From positions 62,001 to 126,000 of the forward strand of contig JAQJZZ010000004.1 of the NCBI GenBank assembly GCA_030077755.1: 64,000 nucleotides of DNA, given 5' to 3'. Both the position numbers and the translations under genes were made by a program. Every line of letters begins with the position of its first letter. Position 1 is the stretch's first letter. Origin of the DNA: Filosporella fistucella. Taxonomy: Eukaryota; Ascomycota; Leotiomycetes; Helotiales. Below the pieces are notes generated by a model. That model worked only from the letters and a program-made list of their open reading frames with translations. It did no database searches and was not told the origin of the DNA. Positions 34,520 to 46,564 of the stretch are shown piece after piece.

Positions 34520-36019
34520 AGTACAATGATCTGGTCAATGACAGATTTCGAATGCCACCAAGCGGTGTAGGGTATCCTGAGTGATGTTTTACACAAGTTA
34601 CGCGTATAAAAACAGGAAACCATGGCTCGTGAAGGGAAATAGAGATTGGCAGAGTTGATTCCTGGTTCTATGCATTTGGAATTTGACCATTGTGACAGTT
34701 GCTATTTGTTTGTCTAGTTATCTACTGCGAAAATGTTGTAAGTGTCCAATGTCATGAATATCCTTGTGTTTAGTGCTGAAGTCGATCCCGCCCCTTTATG
34801 CTCCTGCATATTGCTCCGGGTGAAACTTGCCAGCGAGATGTGCTACCTTCAGCTGGCAGATGAAGAATTGTGGAAGAATCTGTATAAACCAGAGTTAGGG
34901 TTAGTCTAGCCCACCCACAATTGTGTTTCTTGAATTTGCTCAAGATTTAGCAGGGGGGTAGTACATATATCACAATTACCCACTTCCCTTCATCGGCTGT
35001 CACAAACCAGCTCCTTTGACTCAGTGATTTGACAACTCTCACGGTATGCGGATGCAATCAAATGGTAATACATTTGGGATTAAGTGGTAGAACCCTTGGG
35101 TTCTATCATGAAACCTTTTGCTCGCGAAATCAAATCTCCTTTTTTATGGCATATCGGCCTGGGCTCAATTTGCTATTCAGGTAATCTATTTTCCATTCTT
35201 TTGGATCTGGATTGCATGTATATCCGCTTTCCATTGTGTCATTACTGTGCAATTATTTTCCTTGAACGCGTTTTATATCTCAGCAACTTACTATGCATAT
35301 AATTTAGCTGAGATGACTATCGGATCCAGTCTATTATTTACTGGACGTTGACACTTGTTTTGAGAATTTTTTGGCTGTCCTACTTGTGTTCATTCTTTTT
35401 GAATTCTCTTCAACAGGTAGTGGGAGATGCTGGGATCCATTTTATGGTGTACGCTTCAGTTATTTGAGTGAAGATAAAAGTCGGAGCCAAAGAAACAGCA
35501 GAAGGAGCAAGTCTAATGTCTCAATCAATATCTTTTGGTATTAAGAAAGAGAGATAGAAGACGTGTGTATAGCCTTCTACTTCCTGTCTTTGATAAAGGA
35601 ACCCATACTACCAAATCTCATCGCCTTCTTTTCTATAAACGATAGCAAAGGACGATAGAAGGCTTGCATTACAACTTTCAGTCACTTCTTATCTTTGAGA
35701 GGAAGACTATCCTCCCGACGTCCAACTCCTTCTGGATGTTTGAGGCTTTACCTTCTTCAAGGATCATTTTCTCATTGCCTCCAAAATCCCTTTGGGAAAC
35801 CTTTCACCTCCCTCCAGGACTTGCCGCAACTTGCCTCAACTTGCTTGAGTGGCTCTGCCAGAAACACCGCAATCGGAGGCGAAATGGAATTTCCAAAGGC
35901 TCTCCTTCGAAATCAATCTGATCGAAACCTCCGGTAACCGGTTTGCTTCCTTTCTGAATTGGGATTGGCGTCTTTGGGCAATTGCCTTCTTTGGGGGGTG
36001 ACGATCGTGAAGTTCATGA
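34520..36019. other. Unresolved 1.5-kb region
   Basis: Two overlapping plus frames at 35664-35937 (80-85 codons) look weakly protein-like, and a short hydrophobic frame lies at 35084-35351. None has a motif or a splice link that I can defend. It may contain upstream exons of the repeat-bearing frame that follows. Confidence 0.3.
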
Positions 36020-36448
36020 TATCCCATCTCAACTTTCTCTTCGATCTCCAAAGTCAACATTGAAGGATCAGGACAGCGAGTACCGCAAGATACACAGCAC
36101 GGCTATAGCAACGAGCTTCCAGCAGTGAGCAGGTTGACATCTCACCTCGTCGCGTCACTCTCTTCCATTTCCAAGGACGGCAATACAGAACAGCGAGTAC
36201 CACAAGACACACCGCACGGCTATAGCAACGAGCTTACAGCAGTGAGCAAGTTGTCGTCTCACCTCGTCGCATCGCTCTCTTTGGGTTTCAAGGACAGTAT
36301 TACAGACCAGCGAGTACTGCACGATATACGGCACTGGAAGAGTATTCACGATTGCGAGACTATTGAAATATTGCCCTACCAATTCGTTTTCGTCAGGTTT
36401 AAGGAACAAACCAGCAAGATAGCAGCCACCGCACGGGACATCGCATAG
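36020..36448 (+). CDS. Unknown frame with three 39-residue tandem repeats
   Basis: A frame open from 36020 to the TAG at 36446 carries three units spaced exactly 117 nt apart (QRV at 36074, 36191, 36308). Units one and two share QRVPQDT.HGYSNEL.AVS, then R/K-L-T/S, then SHLVASL; unit three is diverged. Differences between units one and two are mostly silent or conservative (CCG/CCA, GAT/GAC, GCG/GCA, TCA/TCG; Arg/Lys, Thr/Ser), which is what protein-level selection leaves. No ATG opens this frame (only a GTG at 36125), so a start must come from an upstream exon, or the gene is broken. I do not recognise the protein. Confidence 0.45.
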   Translation, partial: YPISTFSSISKVNIEGSGQRVPQDTQHGYSNELPAVSRLTSHLVASLSSISKDGNTEQRVPQDTPHGYSNELTAVSKLSSHLVASLSLGFKDSITDQRVLHDIRHWKSIHDCETIEILPYQFVFVRFKEQTSKIAATARDIA

Positions 36449-36471
36449 TAGGAGGAACAGCATCAATTGCA

Positions 36472-37080
36472 ATGGCACCTATCTATCTTTCAAGGGCAAT
36501 TGCGCATGGTATTGAAGTAAGTTCTCTCTTTCTTTCCTCAGAACCCCCTCCCCCAATATCTACCAAAGCCCGTATCTTTGTATACCGCGACGCGTCGTCT
36601 TCAAAAGTCATTGCAGTGCTTGAGCATGCCCAAATCTTGTGGCTGGAATCCATCGTCGCAAGAGAGATTGCAACCACTTTGCGGTGTTTTCCAAAACTAT
36701 TGGTAGTTGTCGTAAGATGTGCAAGCAGTCTCTGTTGCAACGGCGTCATGTCGAGATACTAGAGTTGCAAGGCAACATCTCTTCATTACAACGCCTTATC
36801 GTATCAGCTCAAGATCTGCTTGTCCTATATTGGCAATGCCTATTCTCAGTCTCAGGAGTTACATCTTGTCATAATCTTGTCCACTACTTCCCCAAACACA
36901 TCATCTTTAGATCTGGAAGCCCAAGGTCGGCATCAAGAACTAGCCTGGAAGATACAGCGCATCACCACTCCTCTCCACAGTCGTCCATTGCTTCTCTCAC
37001 TATGCTGTCTCCAAATTTGACGTCCGGTTTGGCAATGCTTATTCTCAGAACTGGTAAGTGAATCGTGTCATCAATCCTCT
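36472..37080 (+). CDS. Possible exons of an unresolved gene
   Basis: An ATG at 36472 opens a short frame (MAPIYLSRAIAHGIE) ending at a clean GTAAGT donor with a CAG acceptor 25 nt on, too short for an intron unless a different acceptor is used. Further frames (LEILELQGNISSLQRLIVS near 36757-36810; LDLEAQGRHQELAWKIQRI near 36910-36960) look protein-like but lie in different frames. The words TTGGCAATGC.TATTCTCAG occur at 36830 and 37033. I cannot assemble one model and list this so the region is not read as empty. Confidence 0.25.
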
Positions 37081-37187
37081 GAAGAACCGTTCACTCCTCC
37101 CCTATATACATTGCGTTCGGATACGATCGTCCCAGAACGGCGAGCGCTTCTGTCAGGTCCAAGAGTTCTATAGCGTCATACTTCCTG

Positions 37188-37818
37188 ATGAGCATTCGCT
37201 GCTCTCTGAACGCGTCATATCTGAATGAGAGGTGCAGCGAGTCATTACCCATTCTGATATCTGACACTTCTCGCGAGCTCCCGCCTCTTTTGATATCTGA
37301 TCTAACAAAATCACAGCTCGCTCTTCGTGATGAACCCATCTACCTCGACCGAGAACCCAACACGCCGGTTGATCCAAAGATGATGACTGGAGCCGTGACC
37401 CTTACCCTCCTATACATCGGAGTATCCGTCTGCATCCTTTACGCCGCGATAGCCATACTCAAATATTGCTCTGACACCTCAGTCGAAATCGCCCACGAGA
37501 TCCGGTTCCCGCGCTCTGGTCCTAACGCCGTTCTCCCTCCTATGGCCGGCGAGGAGTACTCCGTCGTAAGTCCGAACTCCGAACAACGAATGAACAGCAC
37601 TAACTCCGGCGTTATAGCATGGACAATACACGGAGGACATTGAGCTTGTTGAGCTGGCGAGAAACACCAATGAGCCTGGTCCGCACAACAATAAGGCGCA
37701 GAAAGTCCTCGGGCTGGAGGCACCTCCTGCTGTGTTTCACAGGAGGGGAAGGGAGAGAATCTCTGTATTTTGTATTGATGATTGGATTGCAGAGACGCAG
37801 CCAGAGGAGTTTGTTTGA
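37188..37818 (+). CDS. Single-pass membrane protein, unknown
   Basis: Exons 37188-37565 and 37618-37818, joined in phase 0 across a 52-nt GTAAGT...TAG intron, give 192 residues from the ATG at 37188; the true start may be further upstream. One transmembrane segment is clear (GAVTLTLLYIGVSVCILYAA, residues about 67-90). Before it lies a polar region (LISDTSRELPPLL, EPIYLDREPNTP). After it comes a cytoplasmic-type tail with EEYSV spliced to HGQYTEDIELVELA, ending in ETQPEEFV. The splice restores a coherent acidic tail, which is the best evidence that the gene is real. No family recognised. Confidence 0.6.
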
Positions 37819-40503
37819 GCTTCGGCTCCGGATCGTTCCGGCTCCGGCTACAGAAAAGAGAGGGGCTAGATTGATAGTAATTGAAAGATTGATATATGAA
37901 TAATACTCTAATTGTCCACGTGATATACAATGAATGAAAATTTCATCTGTTGTGCAGATTTCATTTTAGGTCTTAGGATTTTAATATGAATCCTTATACG
38001 TGAGATAATCTAGTAGATAGAGGCTATGAATATTTGGCGTGATACTTATATCTGATAAAGTAGCTTCTAAAGTACACTCTTGCAACACAGATGGAGAGCA
38101 GATAGGGTGCCTTAGGAAAATAGGATGAATAGTTTATTGTCTTTGTCGTATAGCTATAAGGGAGAATATTTCAGAATAGATGTCTATAAGGGCTGCGAAT
38201 AATAACAATAGTATAATTTAATAGATGTTGAAAATTAGATATTTGGACTACTGATCTACCTAATCTTGAGGATGTCAATCTCAAAGTATGAAAGACCTAA
38301 AGAGCATCGCAAATAAGATACTCAGGAAATAACCTATTTTAATATGTGCTAACAAATGACTTCCAAATCATTTCATGACCAGGAATATTCCTTGATATTG
38401 CGGCTGTCTCCAGATTTCTGACCTTTCTCCATAACGTCGACGATCAAGAACTCAAAGGAGATTGCTTCAAACTCGATTATCCAATTCAAGCATCCTTTCA
38501 ATGCACCCGCATTTCTACCAGTTAGCACACTCGCACGTTCTCAACATTTTCATTAGCTCATGTGCATGTAGAATCAAAATGTAAGATCGGACTTTGACGT
38601 CCTTCCTCATAATCACAAGGAGTAAAGTTCCCCCATCACCTGCACACCATCGGAGCGCCTAAACGCCTCCAAATTACTGCAGAAGCAGTGGCTCACAAAC
38701 TTCTATCAGCCCACGAGCAAGCGGCTGCTTACCCGACTTCATCGAATGACTTGCTTAAAGTCTGAAATCACGTCTTGTTTCTCACCGATGAGATGCCATT
38801 TCCATTTTTAGAGTAGCAAGGGAAAGTTGGGATTTTGCCTTGGGATTCGAGGAAGTTATGATCTACCCGTGATTACTGCTTTGGTTGGGCTAGGGAGCGC
38901 TGCAATTTAAGGTTACAGGGGAGGAGTGTGGCTATGGTGTCGCTAGGGATAGTGTTGGATAGGCTGAGGTTTGGGTCGGTTAGCCTTTGAGAGTGGAATC
39001 TGGGGATTAGAGATGAGTTTTATTAATTAATAGAAATTTTGAAGTTGGTTTTGGAATTACCTTGAAAGGTAAATCTTTGATGTAAACGTAACAGGCACGG
39101 AACCAGAAGCTTCATGGAGACTATTCAAGTATCCAACAGATCAAACACCCGTCGGGTATAACTGCTCGTCATCTCGGTCAAAGTTTAACCATACCAAAAC
39201 ATGCATTCAACTTCCCTAAAGAACGTGCAGCCAGCCGGTTAGTTAAACAGTTGGTTTCAGATCATGTCAAAATCCAGAAGCTGCTATCTCTCAGTCGAGA
39301 CTTTCCCCACGATCCGAAAAATCAGATGTTGGTATTCGGAGATGGCTGCATCCCAATAGCGTTAGTATAGAAAGCCTTCAAGTTATAGCGGCAAGCCACT
39401 TTGACCACTTCTGTCATCGAAGCCCCTGAATCACAAAATAAATGTAAGGCTTCAGCAACACGAGAGACCTCTACATCTCCGGACTTCATAGACTCAGCCC
39501 TACATGGAGGCGTTAATAGAGAGTGCAATAATGATGAATTATGGCCTCCCAATTGAGGATGAGGTTAAATTAAAGTGTATCCTTCATAAGCACGGATAAA
39601 TGTTGCTCAGGTACCTGGATGTCTTCATTGGGTTGTTTGTAGCTCCCTGTTGCTGACTCATCCATCTCAGGGGCTTACATTTTTCAATGTCATAACATCT
39701 TCTCATCGTTGCCAGCTTCCAAATCCACACTCCTTCAATCATTTTTCTTGCTTCGCGTTTTTTGCAATTATTTATAGATGCATAACTGTATATAATTGTT
39801 TGTTGTAAGTTCAGTCCCCTCCTCTACCTTCTCAAACCCTCTTCCAACCTCATTTCTCGCCACTCTCCATCACAGCGCCATTTTCATGCTCCTCAACCGT
39901 TTGCATTTCAAGCCTTCAGCTGCTTCGCCATGAATCCTTCGGAAAAGCTTGCATTGCAGTTCCTAAAACTCCCATCTGGGACGATTCTGCTTGGCAAAAA
40001 GAAATGAGGAGATGAAATGCATGTGCCATCCAGGGGAACACGGGACACCAGATCAAATCTTCCGAGATTCGGTAGGAAGAGAAGACATCAAACGAGCCAG
40101 TCTCGCCCGTGCAAGCGTCGGCGTCTTTCGTCCCTCATTCCACCCTCTGCGGCTGAAGACCCCTTCCCGCTTTCAAAAGAAAAGTGTGTGTCCGACTGTC
40201 TGTCCGCATGGCGGTAAGTCGGCTTGGCGACGCCCCAAACAATGAGTCTTTTCTTCTTCTGGAGGAACTGAAATGAAAGAGCTATATTTTTACTCCACAT
40301 TACGAGGTTTATGCCTTTGCTCCTAGTGGTAGATCCCGGCTACTGGGACCCGTAAGGCTTTCGATGATGGAGTATATAGACTTTTGTCGTCTTCGCTTTT
40401 TTGCCTCTTTTCACCTCCTCTCACCTCACTTCTTCCCCACATTCGTTGATTACTAATTTTGGTTCTTAGTCTTGGTTCGGAATCACTCTTTAAATCCGGC
40501 ACC
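37819..40503. other. 2.7-kb intergenic region
   Basis: The first ~500 bp (37930-38340) is AT-rich and resembles the relic block at 27641-28030. A minus frame at 39322-39552 is weakly protein-like without support. A short ATG frame at 39930-40007 (MNPSEKLALQFLKLPSG..., 25 residues) follows a pyrimidine-rich, promoter-like stretch; its start context CGCCATGA is good, but no continuation was found. Confidence 0.4.
40373..40378 (+). promoter_or_regulatory. TATA box of the aspartic protease gene
   Basis: TATATA lies 126 nt upstream of the ATG at 40504 and is followed by a pyrimidine-rich leader, a usual arrangement for a regulated fungal promoter. Confidence 0.45.
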
Positions 40504-42950
40504 ATGATTTCCACTCTTTTGACTGCAGCTCTTACGCTGTCTACATTCGCTTCTGCTTCTGCTATTCGTAATAAACGTGACACATCTGGTATTCTCAGAT
40601 TGCCAGTCACTGCCAAGCTCATCGACTCGCTGGCAAGTGAGAAGAGACAGGTTGTCGTTGATTTGGATAATGTCCAGACTGGAACCAGATATCTAGTCGA
40701 CTGTAAGTCCCACAGTATTCACATCTGATCCCACACTGACAATTCAGTCGAAATCGGTACCCCTCCCCAAGCCGTTTCAGTTGCCCTCGATACTGGTTCT
40801 TCCGAGACATGGGTGAACCCAGACTGCCTGACGACTGGTAATGCTATAAACAACGCTCTGTGTGCCAGTCTTCCAAAATATAACCCGAGTCTTTCGTCTA
40901 CCGCGAACAACTTGCTTCAGACTAATACCTTATTCTATGGCAAGGGCCAAGCATCTATCAGTTACTACGACGAGACATTTACCTTCGGTGGCGCTTCTAT
41001 CACCAAACAGATTTTTGGTGTCGCAACCGCAAGCAGCGATATTCCCACTGGATTGATGGGAGTTGGGCCTGGAAAAGAATTGACTGGATACCCAATCATC
41101 ATCGATACTCTCGCTGAACAAGGAGTCACCAACAGCCGCGCTTTCAGTCTGGACTTGCGAAGTGTTGATACTCCTACTGGTGAGTTGCTTCAAACTCTAG
41201 TCATGACGTGCTGACAGAAAAGGTGCTATCATCTTCGGTGGTATCGATACCAAGAAGTATAAGGGTCCTCTGGAGAAATGCCCAATCATCCCCGCTTCTG
41301 AAGCTCCTGATGGATTCGATCGGTATGAAAAATTTAATCTTCAACCCAACATGACTAACAGACTATAGCTACTGGATTCACATGAACTCCGTTGGTATTA
41401 CTAAGCCAGGAGAAGCACCCAAGACATACACTTCAGCTACCGCAGACCCGAAAGGACTTCCAGTCTTCCTTGACAGCGGTGGAACTCTCAGCAGAATCCC
41501 AACTATCCTATTCAATCAAATTGTGGCCGATTTCCCAGACGCAACTTTCCTGGCCGGCGGATATTATCAGGTTCCATGCACAAGACTTTCGGAGCCTGGA
41601 ACTATCGACTTCACTTTCGGGGCTACAACCATCAACGTTCCATTCAACGAATTCATCTGGCAGGTACAAGGCATTTGTGTCCTTGGTATTGCAATTGATG
41701 ACGATGCGCCAGTTCTAGGCGATTCTTTCCTCCGAGCTGCTTTCGTCGTTTACGATCAGGATAACAAGAATCTTCACGTCGCCAATGCGGTTGACTGCGG
41801 ATCCAATTTAGTCGCTATTGGAAAAGGACCTGATGCCGTCCCATCTTTGGTTGGCGAGTGTGGTGCTTCTTCGACCTCTTCATCATCCATCTCATCATCC
41901 ACCAGCTCAAGCACTTCCTCGTCAAGCTCGTCTACTATTACCAGTGACAGCAGCACAATCACTTCATCTTCAAGCTCCGCAACCATCACTAGCGACAGCA
42001 GCAGCACCTCATCTTCCGAGACAATCACCAGTGACTCTAGCAGTAGCACATCTGCAACGATCACTTCAGTCTCCTCCAGTGCATCTGTCACCTCCACTTC
42101 TGTTCCATACCCACTCTCGAACTCGACTAGCTATGGTGTGACCAGCACATCCGCCTCGGAGTACACTACATCAACCATCTACACCACTTCCGTCTACACC
42201 GTTACTTCTTGCAAACCATACGTAACGGATTGCCCTGTTGGTCACTTGACAACCGAGACAATTGCCCTCACTACAACTGTCTGCCCAGTAACCCCAACAC
42301 CAACCCCAACCGCATACACCACCTCAACAGTCTATGCCACTTCGATCTACACAATCACCTCATGCTCTCCAACCGTGAAAGACTGTTCTTCCAAGATCGG
42401 CCACTTGACGACCGAGATCAAGTCTCTATACACCACAGTCTGCCCCGTCAAGCCAACCCCAACTCCATCCTATAAAGCCGAATTCACAACCTCAACCGCA
42501 TATCTCACCAAGACATACACAATCACCAAATGTGCTCCTTCGGTGAAAGACTGCCCTTACGGCTCCAAGACAACCGAAGTAGAGACTTCAACTGCAGTCC
42601 ACATGCTCACCTACACCGAGTATAGCACCGAGACAATCTACGCCACAAGCTCGTATGAGGTTGCCGGACAGGTGACACACACATACGCGCCTGTAGCAAC
42701 CAGCGTATACACTAAGTACGAGGTTCCAGCTACGAATATCCTCGCCAACCCTGTTCCTCTCGCTACACCTGGAAAGGGATATAGCACCTTTGTCCCCAAG
42801 CCCAGCACGACAGCAGCGTACGTGACATATAGCTCCAAGCCCAGCGCGAGCGTAGTATACACTCCCGTAGCTACCTTCACAGGCGCAGCTTCGAGCTTGA
42901 AGGTCGGAGGCATGGTGCTAGTTGGATTAGTAGCATTGGTTCTGGTTTAG
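40504..42950 (+). CDS. GPI-anchored pepsin-like aspartic protease (yapsin-type)
   Basis: Exons 40504-40702, 40748-41179, 41223-41322 and 41369-42950 are in phase and give 770 residues. A signal peptide (residues 1-20) is followed by a propeptide with KR processing sites (NKRD, SEKRQ). The catalytic aspartates lie in ALDTGSSETWV (D81) and FLDSGGTLSRIP (D279); the second loop reads DSGG where DTG/DSG-T/S is common. After the catalytic domain come a Ser-rich stalk (residues about 410-490) and three related ~50-residue cysteine units (YTTSTIYTTSVYTVTSCKP, YTTSTVYATSIYTITSCSP, FTTSTAYLTKTYTITKCAP). The protein ends in a hydrophobic tail (VGGMVLVGLVALVLV) typical of a GPI signal. It should be a surface protease tethered in the wall. 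The repeated, heavily O-glycosylated stalk makes it much longer than secreted pepsins. Confidence 0.95.
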
Positions 42951-44239
42951 GGATAGAATAATTAGCATTGGGTAATGGGAGGGAGAAGATACCAAGGGGA
43001 AGGGTCGGCGTGGCATATTTGTATTCTTTCTCCATTGTATTTGTGTCTATATCTACAATTGAGATTTATTGTCTTTTATAAATGCGTTTTCAATTCTTGC
43101 TGAGCTTGTATATACGGCGAGGCTATATTTATTATTTCTCTCAGGTGCTTTACTTTGTGCTTGAAAGACCGTAGGGATCTGCTTTCATTATGAAAGCCAA
43201 TTGACCTCAGGTAAGGTCAGAGATTCTAATTGAAAGTATTGCTCACGGGCCTCACTCTCAAAAATGCAAGTTGCATTCTTTGCGTCAAATTTGAAGGTTT
43301 ACCCGTAATGCTTTTTTTCTCCAATGCCATGGTCAATATATATTTTGTCGAAAGATCGAAGGCGATTCTAGACAATTTGGCAGTACTATCATACAACAAC
43401 TCCGTCCCTTAAGAAGTTATACCACATTGTTCCTACTAAATATAGAGCGATAGTACTAGCCTTTTAGTGCTGCGGACATTGAAATCTTCTTTGTAATCTA
43501 TTCAAGTCCAGATCTTGAAATTCTAAAACTTGTGATCTAAATTCACTCTCTGTCTCAATTCACTCCTATATTACTTCACTCTACTCATTAGCCAGAACCT
43601 TACTTTCAAACCTTCCATCTTTCCTTCCCTGAGTCATGTGTTGCATCCTCGGGAGAACTATAAATCCAGATCCCGTGACCGTCAAAGCAATATATAACGC
43701 TAGACTACAAACTGAAACCAGTACTATGGTTGGTGAAGTCATGGACGAAAAACTCGTAATGGGTCTTGCGGCTAGGGAGGGATTCTCTTGTCCCTCTTGA
43801 TATGTTATAGAGATAGAATGTATAGTGTTGTTTGCAGGTTTTGTTTTGCAAGTTTGGCAGATGGGAACTATCGTTCTTCTGTCATCGTCGTCAACTGTTT
43901 GGGCTGTCGTTTTTCTTATTCTCCTGTGTAAGCAGGTACCCTTTCGCCTTTGATGATTTGATAGACAGTAGTTTGCACTTTCTATCTATTTCTTTGGTAG
44001 GATAAGCATTGAGATATATCACTTCACATGATTTTTCCTATGGCTGCCGGAGAGTTGGGAAGACTTGAAAGTTACTTCGAGCACAGAAATCCAGTTGTTC
44101 TGATTTCGAGGTATTGAGGTCCTTGTTTGCATTTTCATATGTGAATGTTTGCAACACAAGTATGAGAAGTCTATGCTACGAAAGTCCTCGAGTGGGCTGG
44201 AGGATCAGAAGACATGCTGCTTGTTCAACTCACATTCCA
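42951..44239. other. Convergent 3' intergenic region
   Basis: This lies between the stops of the protease (plus) and GH128 (minus). No gene, RNA or element is seen; the plus frame 44114-44608 is a shadow of the GH128 gene. Confidence 0.45.
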
Positions 44240-45101
44240 CTACAACAGCTCATACAAACTCCCGAGTGGAGAGGGCTTTCCATCAGCTTGACACAAACTT
44301 TCTCCAGTATAGATAGGAGAACACATGAACCAAGAGTATCTCTCCACCACTTTCTGGTTGTCCAACCACGGGATCATCGTTTTCAAGAAAGTCGTTTGAT
44401 CACCTTGTGCACTGAATTCAGTCAACCAGATTGGTCGACCAGTCTTGGAGGCGATATCAAGGATGTGACGTTGGTAGTAGCCGACATTGTTTGCGTTGTT
44501 GTAGATATGCATGGGAATGAAATCGATATGGCATTTCATACAGGCGACGAGGAAATCGAAAAGCCACTGTCATCAATCAGTACCAAGAATGCATCACATA
44601 CGATGTGAAGAGACATACCTGTGTACCAACTTCGGTCACAGCTGGTCCTCCAAGCTTGACTTTGCCTGCAAATGGCTCCATATACCTTTTCCACGCTTTG
44701 GCAGCTGCAGCTGGAGTCATACATGCCTGACCTGGTCCACAAGCATCAGGTTCATTGAATCCTAATACGTTCTTCGTGCCTCGCTTGATAGCTGCCTTGA
44801 CATTCTTCGACCATACGGAAGTCAGAACCGATGAGTCGCTCCATAGCATAGGAACATATTCGAGGTAGGTTGGAAAAGCGGGGTCCATAGCAGACGCCCA
44901 GCTATATGCCCATGATACATGTGATCCGGGAGCGTTGAAATTCTTGATGTATGTTGGAGGGTTGTGATATGGAAGACCACGCTTTGCTGGAACGATTACT
45001 AGAGGATTCGTGGTGTTACTGCTCTGAGTGACAGAAATTGGTTTCGATACTGCGTTGCAAATGAGAAGACAAAATGTCGAAAGTTTAGCGAGAGACTGCA
45101 T
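44240..45101 (-). CDS. GH128 glycoside hydrolase (Asl1-like cell-wall beta-1,3-glucanase)
   Basis: Exons 45101-44619 and 44566-44240, joined in phase 0 across a 52-nt GTATGT...CAG intron, give 269 residues. A signal peptide (LAKLSTFCLLICNAVS) is followed by the glycosyl hydrolase catalytic core: KRGLPYH, WAYSWAS, VLGFNEPDACGPGQACM with the acid/base Glu, FIPMHIYNNANN, and GRPIWLTEFSAQG with the nucleophile Glu. The end (MCSPIYTGESLCQADGKPSPLG) is also family-typical. GH128 enzymes cut beta-1,3-glucan; the fission-yeast member Asl1 is wall-associated. No carbohydrate-binding module or Ser/Thr stalk is attached, so it is probably freely secreted. Confidence 0.94.
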
Positions 45102-46564
45102 GATGGAAAAAGCGTAGCAAACAAAGGTCGAGGAAAGGAGAGATATGAGCCTGTCTTATCGACCAAGAGGGGCGTTATGAATTGTTAGAGAAGGACTGTA
45201 GTTCTCAGATGACCTTGAGAGATGGTTGGTAAGCCTTTATATGGCCACTGTCTTTCGAGAGGAGAGATTCTCTGAAGCGAAAATCGGAAGTACAAGCTGC
45301 CACGCATCATTTCTGTAACCCGAGGGAGTTGGACTATTGATATAAGAAGAGACTACAAAGGTGGCTTGAAATCCTGTGTTCTAGACTTCCAAATCGCGCT
45401 GAAAGCAGAAACAACGTTTTGGTCGGAATGAATGTCAGTCATCCCGCTGAGGAAGTAGCCACGCGGGAGTCTCGCGGATACCTTTCGAGCATCAACACAA
45501 GATACCCTACAGCCCATTCTAAATGCTGAAATCCGAAATTCTCATTCATTTCTGATTACTATGAGAGGTTCTGACTTATATCCGCGTGTCCAGGGCATTT
45601 ACAAATGCATTATTCGGCGAATCCTGCAAAACAGTTGGAGGGAGCTGAGACATCGATACGCCACGAATGGGGAGGTGGAGCAAGGAGACATTGTTGACTA
45701 AGACTTTGATTTCTATGTCAGTTAAGTGAAAGAATAGTCCTCAAGCACTGATGACCCATAGAATGCTTTGATTGAAAAAATCATGAATACGTGGAGTCCA
45801 GAGGAAACCGAAAATGCAAAGCAGAGATTCAAACCTACCTTAGATCTCGAGATATCGATCAATAATGCTAAGTAACTCTGACTTCCACCAAGTCGGAGGT
45901 ATAGATGTCTTTCAATGACATACATTATTTCTGTGCCACCTTCTGTGACACAATTTGGCTAGAGTGCGCAGATTATCAAGCTGTGGCTTACTGGTGCACC
46001 AAAAAGAGAATGCACTTTTCATTAGAAGTACCAGTGGTGCAATCCCATTTCTTGGATTAATCCTGCTCTGGGCAGAATAGTAGCAGCTGTTCAACCTTGA
46101 TCTGTCAAATCACTACAAGTGGCGCCACTCTGCATCACATCCTCAAAGCTATGCAATCGCAATTCCCAAAGCCCAACCTTTTATTCGAAATTTACTAAGA
46201 ATGTGTTCAGTTGTTTCTTGCTCTGGTTCTTAAGGAGAACCCAATCAGCTCCTCCGGCAAGAGGTCACATGCTCAAATATCACCTGTAAAACTCATGAAA
46301 CAGCCAGTTTATTGTAGCACAAGCAGGCTAAGGATGCTAAGGAAAGTGTACATCTGAGCTACATGGCTCCAAAACTCCCGAATGACATTCTGTCTCAATC
46401 ACATAACCACCTTCGATTCGAGACACAAGATCAAAACAAGTCACCTCTTTTACCCGTTAAACTTAATTTATTTATTCTCCTTCAAAACATTTTTGAAAAC
46501 CAAAGATGGCATACCAGCTCTGAGGCATTCCAGCGCTTCTCCGGGTCATAGTTCAGCGCTCCAT
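45102..46564. other. Intergenic region
   Basis: The promoter of GH128 lies at the left end. Plus and minus frames around 45722-46551 are short and featureless. No gene is supported. Confidence 0.4.

Noticed and set aside
37091..37339. 82-codon minus-strand frame that looks protein-like
   Set aside because: It overlaps plus-strand coding sequence whose splice into a coherent tail is better evidence.
39322..39552. 76-codon minus-strand frame
   Set aside because: Plausible composition, but no start context, motif or neighbouring exon.
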